DNA of 64,000 bases from Muscardinus avellanarius (taxonomy: Eukaryota > Chordata > Mammalia > Rodentia > Gliridae), in NCBI GenBank assembly GCA_963383645.1, contig OY726560.1, positions 151,924,546 to 151,988,545 of the forward strand, given 5' to 3'. Below, piece after piece: positions 46,781 to 57,905 of the stretch. A program made the translations under genes and the position numbers. The notes below the pieces were generated by a model. That model did not search any database and was not told where the DNA came from. It worked only from the letters and a program-made list of their open reading frames with translations. Numbering within the stretch: the stretch's first letter is position 1; each line of letters opens with the position of its first letter.

Positions 46781-48306
46781 AAACATTGGAAGCATGCTTT
46801 ATCATTTACGAAGAGCTTTATAAGCATAATATCATCTGAGTATGGACAGATGTTCAGAGAACACTGTGACTGGCTGGGCACAGAGTGGTGGACACTGCAG
46901 GCATGATCCCCAGCTCCACAGAGCCTTCCCTACACAGGCACGAGCTCTGTAGCTTTCCTGCGAATCTCCCTAATCTACTCATAAACAGGAGGGTTGCGCA
47001 GCTCACCTGAGGCTGGCCTCTTGGTGGCCAGACATCGGGCTGTGCTCTGTGTCTGCCTCACAAGATGCCCTCCCTGTAGCAGCCAGATGAGCCTGAGGGC
47101 ACTGTCCTCTGAGCAGCAATGTTTGCTAACCAGGGGGTGGCGTTCCTTTCAAGTACATTCATGTGCATGGATGTTAACTTAGCGATAGCCATTAGCTCTG
47201 ATTTGTTTGATGTTAAATAAGCCTTAGCAAACAGAGCAGAGTATAAAATTAAGCACTGCTTGATTCCTCTGTGTATTTGCTTAATGAGTAACTGAATGCC
47301 AACTCATGAGAACTTTGAATGTATTATTTGTACCTCTATGCATCAGGATTGGTAGGACATGTAACTATAGGTAGAAAATGTAATTGGTAGGAAATGTTAC
47401 ACTGTTTAGCGTATTTTATTACAAGCCATTTACTTTTAAGTATCTCTAAGAAAAATACTACCATCAATATCTTCTCACCACATCATCATCTACTCATGAA
47501 ATATGATAGGTATCTATCTTATTCTCCTCCCTTTAAATTCTTACTTGTATGTGTTTTGTGTTCTTATTTGTTTTAGGTTTTGATTTATAGCGACCTCTTG
47601 TTTTTATGATTCATACAGTTTTGTAAAATCTACCCATAATTATGTTTGATTTTAGCAAAGGGTCCCCATTTTTTTTCAAATTTTGCCAATTTGAAATTTA
47701 ATTTCTTCATGCCAAGGTTCTGGTAAACAGGGTTTATAGCTTCTCCATACCCAACTCATATGCCAGGGCCTTGAAAATATGGGTCCATCTCACTTAGAAA
47801 ATGTTCATTATAGGATCTCTGGGTCCTCATAAATAAACCTCATACAGACATAGCTACAAATTACCAAAATTATGATCTTATAGGATAGAGAATATTCAGA
47901 AGACTTTGGGCCCTGGCTTTTTGAGCTTTGGTTTTCTTGTTTTAAATATGAAGTAATAGTATCTTGGGAGCACTGGGAAGGTCAGATGAAACCCTGCTGA
48001 GGACTCATAGGTGGTGTCCCATAGCTGTGACAAGCCACATCCCCATCTGTTGCTTTGTCTTTTTCTATAGAGATGGGGAAGATGCAGGTGGCTGGCTGAC
48101 ATTTGTCTCTGGGGCAAGTGGCACATAGTCACATAGTCTACATCTCAGACACAAATTAGTAGGCTCTGCAGAAATGAGGGAACCTATCAGACACAATTCC
48201 TATTGAAAACAAAACAAAACAAAACAAAACAAACCCCAAATGATAACCCTTGAAATAAAGCAAGGTAAATAGCAGCCAGGAAGGACAAAGATATGAATTT
48301 GAGATC
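46781..48306. other. Unassigned AT-rich sequence
   Basis: No gene recognised. 47130-47215 resembles 49635-49725 at perhaps two thirds identity by eye, suggesting a shared unnamed old repeat. An (AAAAC)n run lies at 48207-48232. Confidence 0.45.
48207..48232. repeat. (AAAAC)n microsatellite
   Basis: About five aaaac units. Not attached to a recognised SINE. Confidence 0.95.
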
Positions 48307-48742
48307 TGTTATAGTTAGATATAGAATGTCCCCTGAAGAGCTCATGTATTAATGTTTAAGAGTTGATGCAATTAAGTCCTGAAGGTTGTTATCCCATCAG
48401 TGAATAAAACCATTGCAATGGATTTACTGGATGGTCACCTAGGCAGGTAGATTGTGACTGGAGAAGGTGGGTCCCTGGGGGTGTGGCCTTAGGGACTATG
48501 CTTTTGTCTTTGAATCATCTTGTTTTCTGGATCTCTCTTGCTCTCAGCCTCCATGATGTGAGAGCAGAGCCTTGTGCTTTCCTTGTCTCTGCTTCTCATC
48601 ACCATACCTTGAGCTCCACAGATCTGGCCTCCCATGGATTGAACCACTGAAATCTCCAAAACCTGTGAGCAAAAAAAATCTTTCCTCTAAGTTTTATGGT
48701 CAGTTGTTTTGTATTACATCAGAGAGAATGCTGACTGAGACA
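48307..48742 (+). repeat. Full-length MaLR LTR, forward
   Basis: Begins tgttatagttagatatag and ends gctgactgagaca (TG...CA termini). Between are gtgaataaaaccattgcaatgg, ggtccctgggggtgtggcc, cctccatgatgtgagagc and acctgtgagcaaaaaaaatc, in the order of ERVL-MaLR LTRs. Flanks agatc (48302-48306) and tgatc (48743-48747) fit a 5-bp target duplication with one change. No internal sequence is attached, so it is solo. Confidence 0.85.
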
Positions 48743-50019
48743 TGATCAACATATTCACCTTTTTTTTTTTTTGCCTAGATTAGAGCAAATAATTGAAAAA
48801 ACACCCTAAGAACTGAAATGCTCTCCTTCTCCCTGTCTGTCTCCATGATATGGTGGTATTTATGAGTTTAAAAGGCTGTGTAATCAAGCCCTCATGGCCA
48901 AATCTGCTTGGAAAAACTGAGTTAATTTTATGACATCAGTGAAATGAAAACATCAGTAAAGCATTCCCTCCACATCTCCTCTCAGGGATGCTCAGAGGTT
49001 TCTATGCACAGCACATTCTGTACCACGTTGGAATAAAGCAGCAGATTGTGAGGTCATGAACAGAGTGTGGCTGAGCCTAGCAAGCAAGGATCTGGCAGGT
49101 CCAATGACTCAGGCATCCTTCATCACCAGAGATCAGTGATATCTGTCAGGATAATGCCCAGGAGGCTAGCACAGGACATGCTGGGCATCACTGACCCCTA
49201 TTGGTGGGTCTTAGGTGATGACCTACATGGATATATATCTTAAAATAAGTGCTTTGATCTCTTCTACATGTGATGTTTTAATATTGGAGGTTTAAACATT
49301 GTTAACAGGAAAGCATAAATTATGGAAGAGAATTGGAAACTATAGAAAAGTAAAGAGAAAAATTATTTTTACTGTGTCATCAACCCTTAGCATTTTTTTT
49401 TTCTGTTTGCTATTTAGCCTTTAATATATGCAGACAGAGGTGTTAAAGCAAAACTGGCCTTGTACTACATTTTCACTTTTCTGACTTGATTTTTTGACTT
49501 GTCAGTGTGTCAGGAACAATCTTTCGAGTCATTAATCATTCTTTGGGAATAAGAACTTTAATGTGTCAAAGGGCCCTGTCATGGCAGCTGCCAGCATGGC
49601 ACAGGAGGAAGTTGCTGGGAAGGCTATTTCCACACCAGGGAAGCAGCATTAAGTTTTAAATGTACTTCTATGTGTAGATGCTAATTCAACAATAGCTTTT
49701 AGCTGCGACTGTTTGACGTGCAGAAGTCCATGATACGATGTATCCTTGTTAACCACTTCTCTGTTATTGCTCATTTAGATTCCTTCAAATTCTTCACCAC
49801 AAATAAACACTGCTCTGTATTGTTCACTAGGATGAATAACAATGAAACAGGTCAGGCTTAGTCCTTCCTAATAGTATGTATATTTAAATAAATAAAGATA
49901 AAAGCAGGGTGGCTGGGATGTAAAATCCAACACACGCAGCACTGAGAAAAGGCAGCCAAGGAAAAAAATTCTAACGCATATAACGTGCAGGATGGGAAAA
50001 AATGCATCATAAACCAGCG
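48743..50019. other. Unassigned AT-rich sequence
   Basis: A T run near 48760. No gene or repeat recognised other than the weak 49635-49725 similarity noted for 47130. Confidence 0.45.
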
Positions 50020-50395
50020 AGAAAGGCATGTTGTTTAATAAGTGGTGCTGAGAAAGCCTGACCTCATACTGTATCTGCAGAGTAAAATTCATGTAGCATA
50101 ATAGAGCAGATCTCTAAAAATCAAAGTCAGGGGAATACTAGAATACAGTGGAAATGAGTACTTGTTCTCAGAGTTTAGCAAGACTAAGCATTAATGCAAT
50201 GGAATAAATCAAGTGGAAAATGATACATATGTCCAGATAAATATATAATTTAAATGCACATGTAGTTTATGTCCCATAGGTATCATAGATGAACAGTGAA
50301 TAAAACAAATGTGCCAATCATCTCAAAAATAAGTATGTTCTGAAGGATGAAGTGAGGTAAGGAGATATGAAATGGCCTGCATTTCCTCTATTGTC
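50020..50395 (+). mobile_element. Possible old L1 ORF2 remnant, forward
   Basis: tgtttaataagtggtgctgag and the following wording resemble the L1 ORF2 caataaatggtgctggga region. Strongly diverged; boundaries uncertain. Confidence 0.4.
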
Positions 50396-51945
50396 TGTGG
50401 TCACCCGGTGCCAAGACCGCCTGCTGCCTCGGCATCTTTGTGTTGAGACCCCACTCCACATAGCCAATTGGCAACAAGCCCCGAGAAGGGGGTGTCGTCT
50501 CTGGCCAAAGTACCCCCCACTTTTAGATACCCTTCATGACTATTATTCTCTTGGTAATGATTCCTTTTAACTCTCTACACGAATTGCTCCGGTGATGTGA
50601 GATCAGGACTATGAAAGAAATTGAGTCCGTGGAAATAAATTCTCTAATAATTTGTCTAAACGCCCTTGGCTTTGCTCAATAGTAATGAAAAACTGGCCAG
50701 AACTCAGATGCTGTGATAAGCATTCCAGCTGCAGCAATCACAAATGGTCTCCGACCCTCATTCCTATCACTAACTTAGGTTAAGCCATTAACTCGGTAAC
50801 CGGTAGCTCAGTTTAAGGTAACTCTGTTTACCCTTGAGATCCTGCCTAGAGACAGAGAAGATAAAACTTTGTGTGTGACTTCAAAGCAATTTAGTTGATG
50901 AACAACTTAGTTGCCCAACTACAATAGAGCCGAAGGAAAAAGATTGTTGACTTTTACGCCCAGTATGAGCATTCCCCGAGACGGAGAGACTGGCCGCATG
51001 GTTAGAAATGAATATGACAAAATAAAGGACAGATGTTCTAAATATATATGTATGAAGGAAAGGAAATACCGTAAGAGTAAGAAAAGCATTTTTGCATGAA
51101 GAAGAGCTTATCATAAGAACGTCCCAACTGGGAAAGAAAGGAATTAGAAAGTTAGAAGCAGGTTGCAGAGGGTTTGTGACAGGGAAATGGATTATTAAAG
51201 ATGAATAGGCTTTTAATAGGCTTGTTGTCTAAAGAAGAGTGTTCAGCAGTTAAGGAAATATATCTGACAACTAAATCCAAGAACTTCATGGTGTTGTTTG
51301 TGGTGTTTTATTTGCCAAGCTGTGTTGTGAGTTTTTGTAAGCTTTCAGACTTCAGAAGGCAAGGCGGATGAGATCTTAGAGACTCCCATCGCATCTCCCT
51401 GGACCGCCATATCTCCCCATGCTTGTCATATGGATATAGATGGAAACTTCAAAAAAGAAAGCAAAAGAAGATTCCATGAGAAGGCGTATTCTCCAAGCCC
51501 TGGGCCTTGGGCGTGCCTGTATTTCCTCTGGAAGTTACCCTTTGGACCTGCTCTGCTGCAATATCGGAAGAAAGATCCGGAGTTAATCTCCTAAATGCTG
51601 GACTAGTCATGTACTTTGTTTGCGTGTAATTCACTATTGTTTTGCTGTGATTACGCCCCTTTTCTTTTTTCTCCTGTCATTAATCTCACTGGTGAAGGGT
51701 ATAAATTTTTCTGGGTTCCTGTAATAAATTGTCATTGGCTCAAGAAGCCTTTGTCCATATCAGATTCTTTCTAGAGAGCGCCGTCACTAGGAACTCTTAG
51801 TTCCTAGAAGGGAAAGAATCGCTGCAGGAAAGAGGCTGCAGTACTTCACTCTAATCCTTCCCCATCTTTGCTGAGATTCTCGACCATGAGTGGACTCGCG
51901 CCCCAATTAGACTGAGCTGGTTTGCGACAACCCGGCAACATTCAT
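50396..51945 (+). repeat. Probable LTR-retroelement block
   Basis: The right part has an LTR-like order: TATA-like tataaa at 51700-51705, aataaa at 51723-51728, then a GC-richer region with a perfect 9-bp hairpin (51787-51807) and an end in cggcaaca near 51940. The left part (50396-51100) is of similar composition and may be the upstream portion of the same LTR or internal sequence. I see no retroviral reading frame and found no clear target duplication, so the limits and the class are open. Confidence 0.5.
51787..51807. promoter_or_regulatory. Perfect 9-bp hairpin in LTR-like block
   Basis: ctaggaact, loop ctt, agttcctag: a perfect 9-bp stem with a 3-base loop, about 60 bases after the aataaa. 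Its position would be R or U5 if the LTR reading is right. Confidence 0.6.
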
Positions 51946-52083
51946 TTTGATTTCAATTGTATGGGTAGCTGCCACAGGGTTTTCAAAGGCATCCTTTAGG
52001 TTGTGGTCCATGAATGGTGAAAGACAAGATCTCCAAGCTGTTCTTTGCTCTGTACTGTTTAGTGCATATGATGGAGAATTTTT
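51946..52083. other. Unassigned short stretch
   Basis: No element recognised between the LTR-like block and the next SINE. Confidence 0.5.
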
Positions 52084-52287
52084 AGCTGGGCATGTTTGTG
52101 CACATGTAAAATCCCAGGACTTGGGAGGCCGAGACTGGAGGATCAGAGGTTCAAGGGGGGCCTCAGCAACTTAGTGAGACTCTCTCTCAGCAACCCAGAG
52201 ATACCCACCCTGTTTTTCCAATTGAAAAGTAAAAGAGGGCTGGGAGTGTAGTTCAGGGGTAGAATGGCCCTGAGTTCAATGCTTAGC

Positions 52288-52324
<37 letters not shown>
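52084..52324 (+). mobile_element. B1/ID fusion SINE with (AC)n tail
   Basis: agctgggcatgtttgtgcac, gacttgggaggccgagactgg, ggcctcagcaacttagtgag, a duplicated ctctcagcaacc, then gggctgggagtgtagttcag. The tail is an AC run at 52289-52324. Confidence 0.93.
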
Positions 52325-52326
<2 letters not shown>

Positions 52327-52899
52327 AGAATTTTGTGCCTGTTTTACTCTACTCCTCCATTCCTGCTTCCTTGGTGAATACACTCTGTGATTGTGTGCCT
52401 GGATTACATTATAAAATTATTTTGCATTCCTTTTCTGTAAACATACTTGAAAATTTTATTTTTGTAGCCATATTTTCTTTTGGATTTAGCCTTTAAACTG
52501 ATATTAGGACTCATTGCAGATGCTATGTGAGGATTTCCCCGTATCCTGTGCACATGGTCTCCAACATAGGATTTCACAACCTCACGATGATGCAAAAACA
52601 ATAGCCATTCAGGAGAAACCATACTTGGGGTTTTGAATTTGGTTCTTTTTTTGCCAGGGCCAATGATACAGGGTACACATCAGGTGCTCTTGAGAAATGA
52701 ATAACTGGTACCCGACTGTGGGCTATGGTTCTAAGTGATGGTTTCATAGGTTAGGTGTATTAAATGTATTTTCTCATTAATGATCAGTTTAACTTAAGGT
52801 GGGTTTGTTGTGATGTTAACTGGATAATCTATGCTTAGTTTTTATTCTTATTGTGCTTAAAATTTATGTACATCTTTAAATGCTTTTTTCTGAACTAAG
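52325..52899. other. Unassigned AT-rich sequence
   Basis: No gene or repeat recognised. Confidence 0.5.
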
Positions 52900-52911
52900 A
52901 ATATATATATG

Positions 52912-52949
<38 letters not shown>
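52900..52949. repeat. (TA)n(CA)n microsatellite
   Basis: A short TA run then about 18 CA units. No SINE adjoins it. Confidence 0.96.
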
Positions 52950-52950
<1 letters not shown>

Positions 52951-53185
52951 CATCTGAGTTTTTATCTTTGTGTTAATGTCTTTTGCTTGGTTTTGCCCAT
53001 AAATAGTAACTTGGCCATGGAAAATTCTTGAGATCTAATCTTTTATCTTCATATACTTTTAGTTACTACTTTTTTAATTTTTTGTCTTTATTCCTGCAAT
53101 TCAAAAAAAATGCCAGAATGTTTTAGATGTACACCTGTTTCCATTAATATTGATATTAGTATTAATATTGTGGGATGGATGGTAG

Positions 53186-53187
<2 letters not shown>

Positions 53188-53217
<30 letters not shown>
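53188..53217. repeat. (AT)n microsatellite
   Basis: About fifteen AT units without interruption. Confidence 0.96.
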
Positions 53218-53221
<4 letters not shown>

Positions 53222-53262
53222 GGGAATATTTTTATTATATTATTATATTTATTTCTTATTGA

Positions 53263-53303
<41 letters not shown>

Positions 53304-53490
53304 GGTTGAACCTAGGGGCATTCTCTCTCTGATCTACACACTCCCCAGTCCTATTTTATTTTTTATGTTTAAAACAGCATCTCACTAAGTTGCAGAGGGC
53401 TTCACTAAGTTGCTGAGTCTGGTCTTGAGCCCATAATCTTCCTGTCTCAGCCTCCCAAGCGCTGTGATTACAGATGTGTGCCACCACTGT
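53263..53490 (-). mobile_element. B1/ID fusion SINE with (TTA)n tail, reverse
   Basis: A (TTA)n run at 53263-53302 takes the place of the T tail. Then ggttgaacctaggggcattc, tctcactaagttgcagagg (repeated once), ctgtctcagcctcccaag and gtgtgccaccactg. Confidence 0.9.
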
Positions 53491-54077
53491 ATTTATTTTG
53501 TTTTAGGGTTTTCCTCCCTTAGGAAAACTCACACCTCTTTGGCTCAGTCTTTGTTCTTTATCTTCTGTATCTTATATATTTTCTCATTAATGTATTCTCT
53601 TCACCTCTTCTGCTTTCTAGGAAAACAACTCATTTTTTCTAAATATCCTTGATTTAGTGTTTGTGGAAATTTCACTTTTTTTTTCCAGTGAAGGTTTTAA
53701 TTGGACCCTGTATTTCTTTCTTAGCTCATCTGATTTGTTTTCCACCTTAGCTCATCCTCTCCTATAGATTCTGTTTCAAAAAAGGCCACGTATTTTTGTA
53801 AAATTACTGAATATCCCTAATAAAATTCTAAAAATGCCTTTGCTATCTGGAGTGAAACAAAGCGATGGTTCTTTTGGGCTTTCCAAGTGATTTCCCTTCT
53901 CATCTGTTTTATGCCTTAAAAACATCTTGTGTTTTATTGCGTCTACTTGTCCTAAAGCAAGGACAGAGCTGCACAGAGCTAGTGTTCCGACAGACAAGAA
54001 CTGTTCTCCCTACCAACCCTCCTCCTGGTCGCTTCATTATCCACTTGGAGCTTAGTAGAATATCTGTGTCAGGACTT
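53491..54077. other. Unassigned AT-rich sequence
   Basis: No gene or repeat recognised. Confidence 0.5.
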
Positions 54078-54455
54078 CAGACAAAGGTCAAATTCTGTGC
54101 ACAGACTCCTGGCTAAATCCAGGGTTTATTCAGCTTTCATTGGCATCGGTCCTGCCGAGTTGACTAGTACCGGCTACTTCCCCAACTTCTCCCTATCCCT
54201 TCGAACAGATGGCGATGAAGCCATAATGCGCCATATATCCCGCTGCCCGGGCTCCAGCTAAGCCCTGCCAAATGCTTGACTCGGAAGTGACAACAGTCAG
54301 AGGCCGTTTCCACTTCTTGTCACCACCCCCCCCCCCAGTTTCTACAATAATGTCTCGTGCCTGGTGACTTTCTAAATGTTTCACTGAATTCTTTATTCAA
54401 AGGTCAGACAAAGGTCAAATTCTGTGCACAGAATCCTAGCTACATCTGGGGTTTA
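54078..54455. repeat. 51-bp direct repeat, two copies
   Basis: 54078-54128 and 54405-54455 share cagacaaaggtcaaattctg, tgcacaga.tcct.gcta and gggttta with about six differences by eye. The flanks of the two copies are not alike, so the duplicated unit is sharply bounded. A run of about 12 C lies between them at about 54325-54336. Confidence 0.8.
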
Positions 54456-54534
54456 TGTATGTGCGCAAGCAGTGCACGACGTGGCCCTTTAGATGTTAGA
54501 AAAGGATGCTGATGCCGAGGGCAGAGAAGGGCCA

Positions 54535-55150
54535 GGCTTGGCCAAGTCACAGAGCATCTCTGAGTGCAGGGGGAAGGCTGCCGGCTCTCTGATTGGAGTC
54601 CCTCTTTCTTTACTGCCCAATTAGTAGCCACGTGCGGTGATAGGAAGTAAAGGCACATGGAAGGCGTTTAAACTCGATGCTGCATCCACGAAGCTCTTGG
54701 AAAAAGAGTCAGAACTCCATCCTCAAAAGATGAATTTTCCATAATGCTGTCTCTGAGTGAACTGAATGTTGTAACAAACTGAGAACCTTCAGGTTAGTTC
54801 ATTTTCCAAAGTGGTTTTCAAAGGTGTCTTAGCAGTGCCCATCTCGGCCCTTTAGATAGGCTCATTCTACAGGAAGGTCTAGAAATCAGGAATCCAAATT
54901 GGATTCCTAAAAGATGAGTCCTCCGCAATGTTCTTTCAGCAAATCGAACACTATACCAACCTGGGAAGCTTCAGGTTAATTAATTTTCTGAAGTGCTACA
55001 ATGCACTTCATTTCAGAAACCTCCGATGGTTTCTTAACCTGGCACAGGCAAGCCTTTAGATATACTGTACACAGAAGCTCGCAAATATGAATCGCAATCC
55101 GATTCTTAAAATCTGACCTGAATTCTTAAAAGTTCATTTCCTTGGGTCTG
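54535..55150. repeat. Degenerate tandem array of about 185-bp units
   Basis: Three anchor words recur in the same order. One (cctcaaaagatga, cctaaaagatgag, cttaaaatctg) lies at 54721, 54906 and about 55100. A second (cttcaggtta) lies at 54787 and 54969. A third (ccctttagat or gcctttagat) lies at 54848 and 55052, with gcgtttaaac at about 54665. Spacing is 182-205 bp. The units are strongly diverged. Confidence 0.65.
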
Positions 55151-56324
55151 CTAAACACATTTCTAGTACTCAGTAGCCAGAAATGGCTGGTGGCTGCAGT
55201 ATGGGCAACACAGATGATAAAACAGTTCCGTCTCCACAGAAAGCTCTTGGGCAGCACTGGCAGAGAACCTGGTTCTGTAGAGGGAGGTAGGACCCACAGG
55301 CAGTAAAGAAGAAAGTTGTCTGTATTCGTTTTAAGGTTGATGCGTTTTCTGTGTTTAATACAAAGAAGCAAGTGCGGGCTCAGGTGTGAGCATCGATTCA
55401 TCTCTATGGGTCTCGTAAATGGCAGAAAATTCTAGGTCTTTATGGTACCTCTATTGCCAGTTTGTTTTTTATTTTAATATGCACTACAACTCTTTATTTT
55501 TCAGCTGTGCTTTGAGTAATCATTTAGTGAGAATTTGAAAGAGGCTGTAACAAGGATTGATGGCTAGACAGAGTATTTAAAGAAACCCCAGACTTACAGT
55601 ACTTTTCTTGAAATGGAACGCTGGTAGTGGAAAATTGGAAAACAAAAATAATGGAAACAAACGAGTGTCAACCATTTCTCTGTAAATTTTTCTATAATTT
55701 TTGGCCATTCCATCCCAATAAAAACAAGATCTTTCCTCTGGTGGGCCCATTCCCTCCCGGGAACTGTGCATTGGTGGGTGGACCACGTGACATGGGTCAG
55801 CTAATATTCTTTCCCAGTTAAGCACCCAATTCCTTCTACTCATTTCTCTTGTCTTCAAGACACAGATCTCCCTGGTGTTAACCTCCCTGGACTCTGCTCC
55901 CCCAACTCCTCCTCCTCTGCCTCCCCAGCCTCAGCCTTGCTAATCTTTAAGATTGGAGGACAGGGCTCTGCAATTCACCCTGCTTCTCCTTGTGTCGTGC
56001 TTATTAAGACAACTCTTGGAGGCTTTGCTCCTACTTACTATGGGCTGGGAGAAGGTAAAATGTCCCTAGTACCAGTAAGATGAGAGGGTGAAATTCATGG
56101 GAGAAGGAAATGTGTCCACTGAGCTATGACTGTGCCTCCTAGCCACCATCCCTAGACCTGTTGCCCAGAGATTGATATGTACCAACATTTTGATCCTTTT
56201 TCTTCCAGAATTGTATAATATGTGTTTTGTATGCTAGGGGATGATCTTTTCTTCAAAGCTAAAAATTGCTACTATTATTGGTAAAAATGAGAAAGACCAG
56301 TAATATCAAGATTAATATGGTAGC
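55151..56324. other. Unassigned intergenic sequence
   Basis: No gene or repeat recognised. The reverse frame at 55577-55858 has no known domain. Confidence 0.5.
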
Positions 56325-56520
56325 TAGGCGTAATGGTACATGCTTGTAATCCCAGCATTTGGGAAGTGGAGACCTGGGAGTCACAGTTCACCGACAGCCT
56401 CAGATACTTAGCAAGGCCCTTTGCAACTCAGTGAGACCCTATTTTAAAAAATAAAAATACTAAAAAAAATAGGACTGGTAGTGTAGCTCAGAGGTACAAT
56501 GCTTGTTACCACAAAAAAAT
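56325..56520 (+). mobile_element. B1/ID fusion SINE
   Basis: gtagctaggcgtaatggtac, gtaatcccagcatttggg, a duplicated gcaa...gaccct part, aggactggtagtgtagctc. The end of the ID half is shortened: gaggtacaatgcttgttacc. Confidence 0.9.
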
Positions 56521-56771
56521 TAACATATAACTACATTGAGAAACAATTTGTAAACCATGACTGAAGTTTAACTTACACTAACCCTTTGCCTTAGAAATTT
56601 ACTTGTAAAATCAGGCCCAGAGAAGTCCTGACTTACATTCACAGGAGCTATGTACAAGAATGTTTTGTGAAACATTATTCAGCATATTCAACTATGTTTC
56701 AGACATCAGAAATATGGCAGTGTTATGAACTAGGCAAAGCCCTTGTCTGTACAATGTCAATAAGCAGGTGG
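56521..56771. other. Unassigned short stretch
   Basis: No element recognised. Confidence 0.5.
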
Positions 56772-56955
56772 AGCCAGGGGTGGAGGCACACATATGTAAT
56801 CCCAGTACTCAGGAGGTTGAGACAGGAGGGATGCAGGTTCAAAACCAGCCTCAGCAACTTAGCAAGACCTTGTTTCAAAATTTTAAAAAAAAATTAAAAA
56901 GGGCTGAATTTATCTTGGAGGTAGAATACCCTGTGTTTAATCCCCATAAAAAGTA
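56772..56955 (+). mobile_element. B1/ID fusion SINE
   Basis: agccaggggtggaggcacac, gtaatcccagtactcagg, ccagcctcagcaacttagc. The ID half is weak: gggctgaatttatcttgg to gtttaatccccat. Confidence 0.92.
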
Positions 56956-57621
56956 GGTAGAAAAAGGATAAATTAAAAACTCAGTGTATATGATGGGCAA
57001 TGGTAAAAAATAACACGTAGAAAAACAGGGCTAAGAAAGAAGGCAGGTTGATGTTTTATTTAAGACATCAGGAAAGGCTTTGCCAAGAAAGTGACAAGTG
57101 AGTGTCTGGTACCCAAAGGAAAGACTCCTGGCAGAGAGGCCAGCCCAGGCCGAGGCCCTGAGGTGAATGTGCACTTTGTGAGTTTAAGGAGCAGGAAGGA
57201 GGCTCCTGGGCCCAGGAACAATGGGAAGGGGAGAGGATGAGACCAGAAAGATGCTGAGGATCCAGTCCTGCAGGGTCTGGTGGGCACCATGAAAGACCTT
57301 TATGTCTGAATAAGAGAAAGAGCCATCAACTTTTATGCTGCCTTTATACATAAAATTATATTCCCTTACATAAAATTCTACTACCTCCTGTAAGTGGCAG
57401 CCTCCCCCAGGCTCCTGACTATGCAACCACTTCCCAGCAGACTCGGTGCTTTGTCTTGTCTCTTCTCCACTGTGCCATCAGCACTGCCAGGGCAGAGGAC
57501 TTGGCCTATTTGATACCTCACCGTCATCCTAACACCTTGTGCCCATCCCTGATGCCTTTGGGTAGGATCACTCGGGCCAAGAACACAAAGCAGAGAGTTC
57601 TGACACTAATACAGTAATCAG
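56956..57621 (+). repeat. Partly an old unnamed repeat, rest unassigned
   Basis: 57040-57310 (aggaaaggctttgccaag, ggccgaggccctgaggtg, gaccagaaagatgctgagg, aaagacctttatgtc) resembles an old mammalian repeat with an aaggctttctggagg-like start. The remainder shows nothing I recognise. Confidence 0.35.
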
Positions 57622-57905
57622 TGTGTACTAGCCAGTGTTCTGTCTCTATGACAAATACTGGAGAAGAATCAGATTATAAAAAGAAAAGGTTTATGATGGC
57701 TCACAGTTGTGGGGGTTTCGGCCCATGGTCAGCCCCATTGCTTTTGGGCCAGTGGTGAGGAAGGACATCATGGTGGGAGTGCCTGGCAGAGCTGAGAAGA
57801 AGGGGCTGGGACTGCGCTATCATCGTCAGGGGTATGCCCCAGTGACCCAAAGGCCTCCCACTCTGCCTCACCTATTCCAGGTCCTACAACCTCCCAAGAG
57901 TGTCA
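57622..57905 (-). repeat. MaLR LTR fragment, reverse
   Basis: tgtgtactagccagtgttc, tctctatgacaaatactgg, aaggtttatgatggctcac and gcccatggtcagccccattg are in the order of a reversed rodent MaLR LTR. The right limit is unclear. Confidence 0.7.
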
